From: Bacteroidia bacterium
Lineage (GTDB): Bacteria; Bacteroidota; Bacteroidia; NS11-12g; UBA9320
Assembly (NCBI GenBank): GCA_018402155.1
Contig: JAGYJG010000001.1
Span: 354,831-418,830, forward strand
Reading direction: 5' to 3'
DNA: 64,000 nucleotides
The notes under the pieces are model-generated. The model ran no database searches and was not told where the DNA came from. It saw only the letters and a list, made by a program, of their open reading frames with translations. The position numbers and the translations under genes were made by a program. Positions 29,879 through 37,218 of this stretch are shown piece after piece. Position 1 is the first letter of the stretch. Every line of letters starts with the position of its first letter.

Positions 29879-31768
29879 TTAGAATCTGCGTCTGCGTTTA
29901 GCGCCGTGGCTACCTCCTGGCCGGCTACTTCCACCACCTCTATGCTCTCGCCCACCGCCACTTTTTGGGCTCCGCTCGCGGGTACCTCTATCTCTGCTAT
30001 CGCTTCTGTCTCTGCTATCGCTGCTTCTTCTTTCTCCACGGTCTGCAATGGTGCCGCCTGTTTTTGGTGAGCTTTCCTCTATACTTACCTCTCTTCCATT
30101 ATGCTCCATATTCTTAGATGCGCGTTGCAAATCTTCGGTGTAGCCTTTTTCCATTTCAAAGAACGAGAACATTTTCATAATTTCAATCTGGCCTATTTCG
30201 GGTGATTTGCCTTCCATATGAGAGTTTATCATGCCCATTAATATCTTTGGATTGAAACCGTCTTTTTTTCCTTGATTTATGAAGTAGCGTGTCATGTTTG
30301 CAGCTGTTTTGTGCTCTTTTCGCTCTCTTCTATCTCCACTATCTCCTCGGTCTCTTCTGTCTCCTCGGTCTCTTCTATCTCCTCGGTCGTCATCCCTCTG
30401 GGCATCCTTTTCTCTATTTCTGTCACGCTCGCGCTTGTCAGAGGTTTTATTTAAATCTGGCGCGTCTCGGTAGTATTCTAAAAAGCGATTAAACTCTGTT
30501 GAAACTATTTTCTTGATAACCTCCTCTTTACTCATTTCCTCAAATTTTGCATAAATCTGTGGAAGGAAGCTATCAATATGACTATTGGCTATTTCCGTTT
30601 CTTTGATGTTGTCTATGAGGTTAAAAAGCTGTTTCTCGCATATTTCTTGTCCTCCGGGTATATCAACGCGTTCAAATTTTCTACCAATTTTTTTCTCAAG
30701 GTATCTTAGGCGTTTTTCTTCGTTTCCTGTGAGTAGAGAGATAGAGTAGCCCTCGTTTCCAGCTCTTCCTGTTCTACCACTTCGGTGCACATAAACAGCA
30801 TCTTCGTCTGGTAGTTTAAAATTGATAACGTGGGTCAGTTCGTTTACATCTAAACCGCGAGCTGCCACATCGGTAGCCACTAGCAGTTGTAGTGCACGGT
30901 TACGAAATTTACCCATAACATAGTCCCGTTGGGCTTGAGATAAATCGCCGTGTAGTGCGTCGGTGTTGTATCCATCCTCTGCCAAGCGTTCTGCTACTTC
31001 CTTTGTTTCCGCTCTAGTTCTACAAAAAATAATACCATATATATCTGGAGATATATCCACTGCTCTTTTTAGTGCAGGGTAGCGGTCTCTATTGTTTATT
31101 TTATAGTATTGGTGGGTTACGCTGGTATTGGCCTCTTGCTTACTACCTGCGGTTATCTCAGCTGGGTTGTTCATATACTTTTTACTTAGCTTTACCATGT
31201 CTGGTGGCATAGTAGCAGAGAAAAGTAGTGTTTGTTTTTCAGCAGGAGTATTGGCTAAAATAGCATCTAAGTCTTCGGCAAAACCCATACTCAACATCTC
31301 GTCGGCCTCGTCTAATACTAGAAATTCAACGGTCTCAAGGTTTAGTCGGTTACGCTTTATTAGGTCTAGAGTACGGCCAGGTGTTCCCACCACAATATCG
31401 CATCCATTTTCTATCTTTTTAATTTGGCTGCTTATATCAGCTCCGCCGTATACAGCTACAACCTTTAGACCAGACATATTTTTACTGTAGCTTTTTATGT
31501 CTTCAGTTATTTGTAAACCCAGCTCTCGTGTAGGACTGAGTATAATGCATTTCACTCCTTTTTTGCTGGTGTCTATTTGGTTTAGGATAGGCAGACCAAA
31601 AGCAGCTGTTTTTCCTGTGCCGGTTTGGGCAAATGCTATTAGGTCCTGTTTCGATTCTAAAATCTTTGGTAGGGCTAGTTCTTGAATTCTGGTTGGATGT
31701 TCATAACCCAATTCTTCTATGGCGCTCAAAATCTCAGATTTTAAACCCATCTCTTTAAATGTACTCAT
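29879..31768 (-). CDS. DEAD-box RNA helicase with basic RGG/RD-rich tails
   Basis: The 629-residue helicase carries the Q motif (HPTRIQELALP), Walker A AQTGTGKTAAFGLP, PTRELGLQ, DEAD, SAT, and motif VI HRSGRTGRAG. After the RecA domains comes a low-complexity GDRRDRG repeat (~450-480). A DbpA-like RNA-binding domain follows (~490-560), then an Arg/Ser/Gly tail ending GAKRRRRF. This is the DeaD/CsdA type, which remodels structured RNA in ribosome assembly and cold adaptation. A TACCTTTG -7 box ~100 bases upstream implies a long leader, common in cold-shock helicases. Confidence 0.93.
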   Translation of the reverse strand: MSTFKEMGLKSEILSAIEELGYEHPTRIQELALPKILESKQDLIAFAQTGTGKTAAFGLPILNQIDTSKKGVKCIILSPTRELGLQITEDIKSYSKNMSGLKVVAVYGGADISSQIKKIENGCDIVVGTPGRTLDLIKRNRLNLETVEFLVLDEADEMLSMGFAEDLDAILANTPAEKQTLLFSATMPPDMVKLSKKYMNNPAEITAGSKQEANTSVTHQYYKINNRDRYPALKRAVDISPDIYGIIFCRTRAETKEVAERLAEDGYNTDALHGDLSQAQRDYVMGKFRNRALQLLVATDVAARGLDVNELTHVINFKLPDEDAVYVHRSGRTGRAGNEGYSISLLTGNEEKRLRYLEKKIGRKFERVDIPGGQEICEKQLFNLIDNIKETEIANSHIDSFLPQIYAKFEEMSKEEVIKKIVSTEFNRFLEYYRDAPDLNKTSDKRERDRNREKDAQRDDDRGDRRDRGDRRDRGDSGDRRERKEHKTAANMTRYFINQGKKDGFNPKILMGMINSHMEGKSPEIGQIEIMKMFSFFEMEKGYTEDLQRASKNMEHNGREVSIEESSPKTGGTIADRGERRSSDSRDRSDSRDRGTRERSPKSGGGREHRGGGSSRPGGSHGAKRRRRF

Positions 31769-31868
31769 TCTTCTATATGTTTGATATAGCGATAGAGCAC
31801 ATTTCTAAAACCTCAAACGACTAAGGTGTTGTTATTCTGACAGTGGTGCTCCGCTGCTAATTTTGCTG

Positions 31869-31876
31869 CAAAGGTA
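31869..31876 (-). promoter_or_regulatory. Candidate -7 box of the DEAD-box helicase gene
   Basis: On the minus strand this reads TACCTTTG, a full TAnnTTTG match, 100 bases upstream of the ATG at 31768. Confidence 0.45.
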
Positions 31877-31971
31877 ACAATAAAGTCGACTGCTGATGTT
31901 TTTGTTTTTTTTTAAATTTAAAAACTTACACTCAATTAACAAGTGCGACACCACTTAGTTGGTGAAGGTGT

Positions 31972-32023
31972 ATAAGAAACAAAAGGTATCTGGGGCATGC
32001 CCCAGATACCTTTTGTTTCTTAT
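31972..32023. repeat. 52-bp perfect palindrome with no loop
   Basis: Two 26-base arms are exact reverse complements meeting at GCATGC (centre TGGGGCATGCCCCA, outer arms ATAAGAAAC and GTTTCTTAT). It sits between two divergent genes, where no transcription terminator is needed, 128 bases before the integrase. Each half ends in T-rich sequence, so as RNA it would look like a bidirectional terminator. Insulation of the integrase, protein binding or a cruciform are all possible. Confidence 0.9.
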
Positions 32024-32071
32024 TTTACATTTTCTTTCCTCCAAGTAAGTATATTTTAATACGAAAGTACG

Positions 32072-32102
32072 TTATTCGTTCCGAACCGTTTAGAACGAAT
32101 AA
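32072..32102. promoter_or_regulatory. Operator-like inverted repeat upstream of the integrase
   Basis: TTATTCGTTC and GAACGAATAA are perfect 10-bp arms separated by 11 bases, so the half-site centres are two helical turns apart. It lies 49 bases before the integrase ATG. This is a good shape for a dimeric repressor site. The protein is unknown; whether it is an SOS (LexA) site cannot be judged from one copy. Confidence 0.55.
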
Positions 32103-32151
32103 AGCGCAAACTCTTCTACTATCTCCCCTGTTTTTTGTTCATATTAGCTCT

Positions 32152-33270
32152 ATGATATCTGCAACTTCAAGACAAAGCACTACTAACCAAAAGATTACCA
32201 TCTACAAACCACTGCCCAAAAGCAAGCGAATAAAGTTACACATACCGTATCAGATGAAACTAGAACGAGAAGCCTTTAAACAGCTCAACACTTCATTTTA
32301 CCACCCTACTCAAAAGCTATGGAGTATTGTGAATACGGAGGAGAATAAAGAAGAGGTGAGAAAGCTATTTAAAGGCAAATTGGTAGTCAAGGACACAGAT
32401 ACCACGCCTGCCCAACCTAAGGTATTGCTATCAGAAAAAAGCCAAAACGAGCTAGATAAAAATTACCAAAAACTGGTGCTAAAAGGGCTAAGCACAAATA
32501 CTATAAATACCTACCAAGGAAACTTGGTGCAGTTTTTCTCCTACTTTGAAAATGCTGATTTGCACAATGTTACCAAAGATCAGATCGAAGGCTTTGTGTA
32601 TACCTTGGTAAGTAAATATAAAATAAGTGAGCAAAAGCAAAACAGTGTAATAAATGCCATAAAGAGCTATTACGAGCATACACTAGGCAAGCCGCGAGAA
32701 TATTATAATATAACACGACCCAAAAAGAGTAAAGACTTGCCTAACGTACTAAGCAAGGAAGAAGTGAAAGCCATTATAAACTCGCCACAAAACATAAAAC
32801 ACAAGGCTATACTGTACACCATATATAGCGGGGGATTGCGGCTAGGCGAACTGATTCGGCTGCGGGTAACGGATATACGCAGCGACGAAGGATTTATTTT
32901 TATAAAAGACAGTAAAGGCAAGCGGGATAGACACACCGTTTTAAGTCCTAGCTTGCTGATAATACTCCGGCAATACTACAAATCACATAAACCCAGTTAC
33001 TGGTTATTCGAAGGACAGGATGGCGGGCAGTATTCTGCCACCAGTATACAATCCATATTTCGAAAATCGGTAAAGGACACGAAATCAAATCCTTGGAGCA
33101 CGCCACACACATTGAGGCATAGCTTTGCTACGCATCTATTACAAGCAGGGGTAAGCATGAGGCACATACAAAGTGCATTAGGACACAGTAGTAGCAAGAC
33201 AACAGAGGTATATACCCACGTAATGAATATTTCTAACAAAACCATAAAAAGTCCTTTGGATTTATTGTAA
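32152..33270 (+). CDS. XerC/D-like tyrosine recombinase, integrase of the cassette array
   Basis: A 372-residue protein. Residues ~15-78 are an extra N-terminal domain (TIYKPLPKSKRIKLHIPYQM, HPTQKLWSIV). Residues ~95-185 form the SAM-like core-binding domain, and ~195-372 the catalytic domain with Arg230 (SGGLRLGEL), Lys255/Lys257, His319-Arg322 (HTLRHSFATHLL), His345 (LGHSS) and nucleophile Tyr354 (VYTHV). The full catalytic set is intact. Between the Lys and HxxR regions it has only a short linker, so the ~16-residue patch that defines integron IntI is not visible. The end KTIKSPLDLL is, from memory, typical of a common Bacteroidota integrase group. It lies directly upstream of and in the same orientation as the attC-like array, and is the only recombinase in the window. 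Confidence 0.9.
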   Translation: MISATSRQSTTNQKITIYKPLPKSKRIKLHIPYQMKLEREAFKQLNTSFYHPTQKLWSIVNTEENKEEVRKLFKGKLVVKDTDTTPAQPKVLLSEKSQNELDKNYQKLVLKGLSTNTINTYQGNLVQFFSYFENADLHNVTKDQIEGFVYTLVSKYKISEQKQNSVINAIKSYYEHTLGKPREYYNITRPKKSKDLPNVLSKEEVKAIINSPQNIKHKAILYTIYSGGLRLGELIRLRVTDIRSDEGFIFIKDSKGKRDRHTVLSPSLLIILRQYYKSHKPSYWLFEGQDGGQYSATSIQSIFRKSVKDTKSNPWSTPHTLRHSFATHLLQAGVSMRHIQSALGHSSSKTTEVYTHVMNISNKTIKSPLDLL

Positions 33271-33379
33271 GGTTTAGTTAATTTTGGGGGGTAATAGAAA
33301 TGATACGTATAACCAGTTCACAATGTTTCATCGTATACCTTTTTAATGAGACATGTTTTCTATAGTGTACATAGTGGAA

Positions 33380-33426
33380 ATATGCACAATAGGGTGTTTC
33401 TATTGCGCATATACTGATGTTGCAAG
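33380..33426 (+). other. attI-like hairpin site next to the integrase
   Basis: ATATGCACAATAG (33380-33392) pairs with CTATTGCGCATAT (33400-33412) with one mismatch, an A-C on top that becomes a T-G wobble on the bottom strand. It is followed by GATGTTGCAAG. The latter is nearly complementary to the left core CTTGCAACAAC of the first array site (33823-33833), the same start/end pairing seen in the true cassettes. No left core (AAC) precedes it, as in integron attI sites. Function is inferred. Confidence 0.5.
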
Positions 33427-33586
33427 ATATGTAGAGAGAAAAAAATGCGGTCTAATTCGTTGATTTTTTTAAAGTCATTTTAACAAAAAAACCAACACCA
33501 AATAACCACACCGAACGCCTTTAAAACGAAAAAAGTTCATAAAAAAACAACTGTTGCGAAAAAAGATTTGATTCTCTAAAACCAAA

Positions 33587-33780
33587 CAACGCCGAACTAA
33601 AAACAGACCCGAAAAGCCAGTCAACAACCTAATTGAAGAAAGCATTTTTGCGAAATTTAAGAAAGAAAAAAAGGAAAAAACCAACGCCGAACTAGTTAAA
33701 AGATTAGGGAGTTAGCTTGCAAAAGCAATACATAAAGTCGAGTATCATCCCGCATTTTTGCGGACTTAGAGAAAGATTAA
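33587..33780. repeat. Two diverged ~100-bp tandem units
   Basis: Units begin with the identical 13-mer CAACGCCGAACTA at 33587 and 33682 and share GCATTTTTGCG followed by a GAAAGAAAAA-type A-rich segment (33642 and 33752). The sequences between have diverged strongly. Confidence 0.5.
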
Positions 33781-33821
33781 AAAAAGAAAAAGCAGGGCGC
33801 AATCGTTGTGGATAAGACACA

Positions 33822-33956
33822 CCTTGCAACAACAGCTACACAAAATGCACGAGTAAAGTTTGTATTTTTTTGTGTATTTTTAGAGAATTAAAAGATTAAA
33901 GGTTTCTTTGCTGAGTGAGTGTTTGTGCACTTCGTGTAGCTGAGACCGTTGGTGAT
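33822..33956 (+). other. attC-like site A (5' boundary of cassette 1)
   Basis: Left core CTTGCAACAAC (to 33833), then CAGCTACAC and TGCAC. The right half has GTGCACTTCGTGTAGCTGAG and the core GTTGGTGATAACC (33948-33960). The arms pair over AGCTACAC and TGCAC across ~75 bases of spacer. Crossover is expected after the G of GTT. Confidence 0.65.
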
Positions 33957-33961
33957 AACCA

Positions 33962-34156
33962 AAAGAAAGAAAAGTAGGCGAGTTAGTGATTGCGAAAAAA
34001 GCAGTATATTAGCTGACCGAACCATTCGCTTGTAAACGAATGCAGCTTTTTCTGACAGTTAAAAACCAGCATTAAAAACTGCAAGAACTTAATCAACTCT
34101 AGCAGTGATTTTTAATGTTCCGCAGAAAACGGAACGGTTTAAACAAATTAGAAAAA
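33962..34156 (+). promoter_or_regulatory. Shared structured leader, copy 1
   Basis: This ~195-base leader is nearly identical to those of cassettes 2 and 3. It contains three stem-loops: CATTCG/CGAATG, CTGCAAG with a partly paired CTAGCAG, and GTTCCG/CGGAAC. The last contains an ATG that starts MFRRKRNGLNK, in this copy in frame with the main gene. No perfect TAnnTTTG box is seen; TATATTAG near its 5' part is the nearest. Confidence 0.7.
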
Positions 34157-36310
34157 ATGAAAAAAACAATTTTAAGAAAAATGGTGCTGCTAGTAGGGCT
34201 AGCATTGCTCGGATTTACAACGTATGGACAGGATGAAAATGATGGGGAGTCATATTTTGATTCCAGCAAACTATCTGGTAATGCACCTGCTTTAATGACG
34301 GAGTGTTACTCACAAGGGATAAAACAAAGTTTTGTATTACACTTCGCAGAAGAAAGTGCTCTTGTCCTCGATTTACACGAAACACCCGTTTATCCTATCA
34401 CAATTCAATCGTCTAGCGATATTATCCTAAGTAGTATATACTCTAAGAATAATGTAATTCCGTTACCCAAGTTCTCTAACTATAAGGTGAAATCATTTAA
34501 TAGCTGCGGTGACGAGGTCGTTTTATTAGATGTAAGTACTACTCCTGTAAGCATAGGAGGTTCTTTTGGGCTACCCCAGAAGCTATACGACCAGCTAGCG
34601 AAAAATAGCACTGACGGTCAAGATAGAACTATCCTTGATTATCTGAGTAGTAACGAAGTACTGAATAAAGTAGAAAAACTCTTTGTGCTCCAAAACTACT
34701 ATTTCGAAGGTGATTTAGCTTTAGCTAAACTACCAACAGATAATGATGATATTCCCACTGAGCATGGTGGAGGTCCCTTTGGTCATTTAGGTGACAGTAT
34801 TATATTGGGTGTAGAAGATGGGTTTGGCAGACTAGGAGATATTATAGGTGCAGTTGTATGGGCAGATCCTACCAGAAACTGCTTATGTAAGGCTACTTTT
34901 CCATACGCCCAAGGTGATCACTCTATAAAAGAACGTAAGCATTTGAGAAATCCAAGTGATCCAAATTCATTCAACTGGTTTGAGCACAAATATACGTGGG
35001 GCAAGCACTACTGGCCTTCTAGTACAGGAGACCATAAAGTGTGGTGGTGGAATGACTGGAACAAAGGCGCTATCCGTAATCATGAAGCTGACATTTATAT
35101 GAAGCGAGTAGGCTCTGATAAAGCAGGAAGTTGGAAAAGACCTGACGCTACAAATGCCGCTTCACCTTATCTGACACACTTAGAATACAACCTGAACTGT
35201 GAAAGTAAAGAATACCAAAAAGATGACTGCATGTGTGAAGATAGAGTATTATACGTAGGAGCTAATTATACTACTCAGATCAATGCAGGTGGAGGAAAAT
35301 TAAATTGTTTTGGATGTGGCAAAGGTTATGCGTGGCAAGCTAGCGGTGAAGATTGGGCTTTTCTAACTAAATCTTCGCAAAAAACGGGAATGGGCATTCT
35401 GGATGGAGGAAGGTTAAAAGTAGTTGCTTGGGATCAAGTATCACCTAATACCGATTGGGATAGGGCTTGGTTTGATTTAGCTAAAAACCTGCTAATTACC
35501 GCAGGAAAAGTAGCATTAGGTGACAGCACAGCGTGGGCAGATAGCGGGACTATCTCACGAGTAGTAGATAACGTGAAAACACTAGCAACATCTAGCCCCG
35601 TCGTCGGGGTTTCTGGGCGGGCAGCGAGTGCAAACGGTGCTCTAATATCTGGAGGTGCCGGAACAGCAGGCTACTCAGTAAACCTATTACCCAATGACCC
35701 TACTTGGATTACGATTCATTCTTTTGCCTCTCACTATCTCACTGGTCATACCAAATATGAAGCAGATGTGCGAATCAATAGTTATGATTGGCTAGCTGGG
35801 TTTCTAGACTATAAGAAGACGGACGAATGCTGCACAGAAGAATTTTTCAATTGGGTGGTTGGTGTAAATGATATTGCTCAAAATGAGTTAGCACTTAGAC
35901 AAGTCAATCAATTCATAAAATCTAAAAATCCAAGATTAACACCACAGTTTCCTAATCTAGTTGATCTAGAGTTTACTGGCCACAATGAATTTTGTCATCT
36001 CATACCTTTCAGCACAATTGGCCCAAAATACGAGGGCAATTTATGCCCACCAGAGTATTTTAGCAGTTTTGCACTGACTGCAGGAGGTAATACACCTGTA
36101 GATTCAGACATACTTCCTATCGGCACACAGTACCAAGTTGCAAATATGCTAGATGGTGTGGTGGCTGATCAAGGTAGCACCAACTATGAAATGACTCTGG
36201 GTAATCTAAAGAACCAAGTTTTACAGAATGGGGCTTTAAGGCACGGCTACTACTCTCTAATGATAACCGTAAACAATGAAGTTTACTATATTAAAATATT
36301 GAAACAATGA
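34157..36310 (+). CDS. T9SS-type surface protein of cassette 1
   Basis: The protein has 717 residues from MKKTILRKMVLLVGLALLGFTTYGQ, a signal peptide almost identical to those of cassettes 2 and 3. An in-frame ATG at 34115 (MFRRKRNGLNKLEK) lies in the leader hairpin and is not part of a signal peptide. Cys motifs NCLCKATF, DDCMCEDRVL and TDECCTEEFF correspond in order to KCICQYTL, EECLCSKKVD and INYCCSKKW of the cassette 3 protein, so the two are remote relatives. Otherwise the body matches nothing I know. The end GYYSLMITVNNEVYYIKILKQ is like the last strands of a sorting domain. It overlaps the lipoprotein gene by 4 bases (ATGA). Confidence 0.75.
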   Translation: MKKTILRKMVLLVGLALLGFTTYGQDENDGESYFDSSKLSGNAPALMTECYSQGIKQSFVLHFAEESALVLDLHETPVYPITIQSSSDIILSSIYSKNNVIPLPKFSNYKVKSFNSCGDEVVLLDVSTTPVSIGGSFGLPQKLYDQLAKNSTDGQDRTILDYLSSNEVLNKVEKLFVLQNYYFEGDLALAKLPTDNDDIPTEHGGGPFGHLGDSIILGVEDGFGRLGDIIGAVVWADPTRNCLCKATFPYAQGDHSIKERKHLRNPSDPNSFNWFEHKYTWGKHYWPSSTGDHKVWWWNDWNKGAIRNHEADIYMKRVGSDKAGSWKRPDATNAASPYLTHLEYNLNCESKEYQKDDCMCEDRVLYVGANYTTQINAGGGKLNCFGCGKGYAWQASGEDWAFLTKSSQKTGMGILDGGRLKVVAWDQVSPNTDWDRAWFDLAKNLLITAGKVALGDSTAWADSGTISRVVDNVKTLATSSPVVGVSGRAASANGALISGGAGTAGYSVNLLPNDPTWITIHSFASHYLTGHTKYEADVRINSYDWLAGFLDYKKTDECCTEEFFNWVVGVNDIAQNELALRQVNQFIKSKNPRLTPQFPNLVDLEFTGHNEFCHLIPFSTIGPKYEGNLCPPEYFSSFALTAGGNTPVDSDILPIGTQYQVANMLDGVVADQGSTNYEMTLGNLKNQVLQNGALRHGYYSLMITVNNEVYYIKILKQ

Positions 36311-36903
36311 GAAATACTATTTTTATAGCTACAATTTTCATCCTTGCAGGGTTATCGTCCTGCAAGGAAGAATGTAAAACCTGTCCAGATGGATATGGAT
36401 TAGTAAATGACGAATGCGAATGCTTAGGATATGTGAATGGCGGTCAATGTTATTCCTTAAATAATTTACTAAGATCAGACCCAAAATTCGAAGGTGATCT
36501 TTATTATAGTTTTGATGAAAACTCTTCGTCAAATTTTACTTTTTCTTCAAATCCTCAGCTTATTTCTATTTCTCCATGGATTGAGACAGGAGTTAATTCT
36601 GAGTCAGCTAAAATTCTACTTGTAGAAAACAGAGAAGCTAGTAATTTTAATAATGTTACTTTAATGACCACAGTCAAACGACCAAAAGGACAAGATTCTG
36701 CGTGGTTTGAACCTTTTTGGAATGAAAAAGGTTTTGGTCCAGGTAGCACTGCATTTGCAGAAACCAAAGTAATTAACGAGAAAACTTGCTATCTAAGGCC
36801 TTATCTAGTTCAACTGGATAGCCGCCTGTATCGTCTTCATCTGAAATGGGAAACTGAAGCAGGTGAGGTGGTGGATATTTGCACAAAAATATTCCGTAAA
36901 TAA
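36307..36903 (+). CDS. Cys-rich lipoprotein of cassette 1
   Basis: This lipoprotein of 198 residues has its lipid Cys at 19 (LSSC). An EGF-like Cys cluster follows: CKEECKTCPDGYGLVNDECE, then CLGYVNGGQC. The lipoprotein of cassette 3 begins in the same way (CKDDCEEPNTNCQG...DGNCQC), so both seem to belong to one family paired with the large surface protein. The start codon overlaps the upstream stop as ATGA, which implies coupled translation. A role as anchor, chaperone or immunity partner for the large protein is speculation. Confidence 0.75.
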   Translation: MRNTIFIATIFILAGLSSCKEECKTCPDGYGLVNDECECLGYVNGGQCYSLNNLLRSDPKFEGDLYYSFDENSSSNFTFSSNPQLISISPWIETGVNSESAKILLVENREASNFNNVTLMTTVKRPKGQDSAWFEPFWNEKGFGPGSTAFAETKVINEKTCYLRPYLVQLDSRLYRLHLKWETEAGEVVDICTKIFRK

Positions 36904-36910
36904 GATAGGC

Positions 36911-37015
36911 TAATCACCAACACTATGTATACGTAATGCCGCTTATGTACACGCTGTAGCAGGGCTTGTTCGCCGTGGCGAAGCGGCACTACGCATACAC
37001 TCACCGTTAGCGGTT
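36911..37015 (+). other. attC-like site B
   Basis: Left core ATCACCAAC, right core GTTAGCGGTT (37006-37015). The arms TGTATACGTAATGCCGCT (from 36926) and AGCGGCACTACGCATACA pair over 18 positions with two A-C mismatches on the top strand, both T-G wobbles on the bottom strand. The spacer holds a second hairpin (CGCCGTGGCG). Confidence 0.75.
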
Positions 37016-37020
37016 ATTCA

Positions 37021-37214
37021 AAAGAAAGAAAAGTAGGCGAGTTAGTGATTGCGAAAAAAGCAGTATATTAGCCGACCGAACCATTCGCTTGTAAACGAAT
37101 GCAGCTCTGGAATAAGGTTAAAACCCACATTGAAAAAACTGCAAGAACTTAATCAACACTTGTAGCAATTTTAATGTTCCGAAGAAAACGGAATGGTTTA
37201 ACAAATAAGACAGA
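37021..37214 (+). promoter_or_regulatory. Shared structured leader, copy 2
   Basis: It is about 90% identical to copies 1 and 3. Stems: CATTCG/CGAATG; CTGCAAG/CTTGTAG (G-U replaces a pair of copy 3); GTTCCG/CGGAAT (again G-U). The pairing is kept while the sequence changes, which favours a functional RNA. Confidence 0.7.
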
Positions 37215-37218
37215 ATGA
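37174..37218 (+). CDS. Possible leader peptide MFRRKRNGLTNKTE
   Basis: A 14-codon frame starts in the third leader hairpin and its TGA overlaps the ATG of the large gene (ATGA). The first nine residues are the same in all three leader copies, despite one synonymous change (CGC/CGA). It may be a translated, coupling leader peptide or just a by-product of hairpin conservation. Confidence 0.35.
   Translation: MFRRKRNGLTNKTE

Larger units (their letters stand above)
31769..32151. other. Divergent intergenic region between helicase and integrase
   Basis: It holds the helicase leader and its -7 box (31869-31876), a 52-bp perfect palindrome (31972-32023) and a 10-bp-arm inverted repeat (32072-32102) close to the integrase start. 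No gene is seen. Confidence 0.7.
33271..33821. other. Integrase-to-array spacer, no recognisable gene
   Basis: This holds the attI-like hairpin (33380-33426), then an A-rich stretch built of two diverged ~100-bp units. Each unit has CAACGCCGAACTA (33587, 33682) and GCATTTTTGCG (33642, 33752). A minus-strand open frame of 69 Phe-rich codons at 33475-33684 runs through the repeats and looks accidental. It may be a degenerate first cassette. Confidence 0.55.
33949..37006 (+). mobile_element. Integron-like cassette 1
   Basis: It runs from TTGGTGATAACC to the G of the site B core. It contains the shared ~195-bp leader, a T9SS surface protein and a Cys-rich lipoprotein. Its start GTTGGTGAT is the reverse complement of its own 3' core ATCACCAAC (36913-36921), as expected for a circularisable cassette. 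Confidence 0.7.

Noticed and set aside
29851-30048. 65-codon frame antisense-framed at the helicase 3' end
   Set aside because: Shadow of the Arg/Ser/Gly-rich helicase tail in another frame.
31972-32023. Palindrome as ordinary terminator of the helicase
   Set aside because: It lies upstream of the helicase start, between divergent genes, so it cannot end that transcript.
33475-33684. 69-codon minus-strand frame in the integrase-array spacer
   Set aside because: Phe-rich low-complexity product running through diverged tandem repeats, opposite to all other genes of the array.
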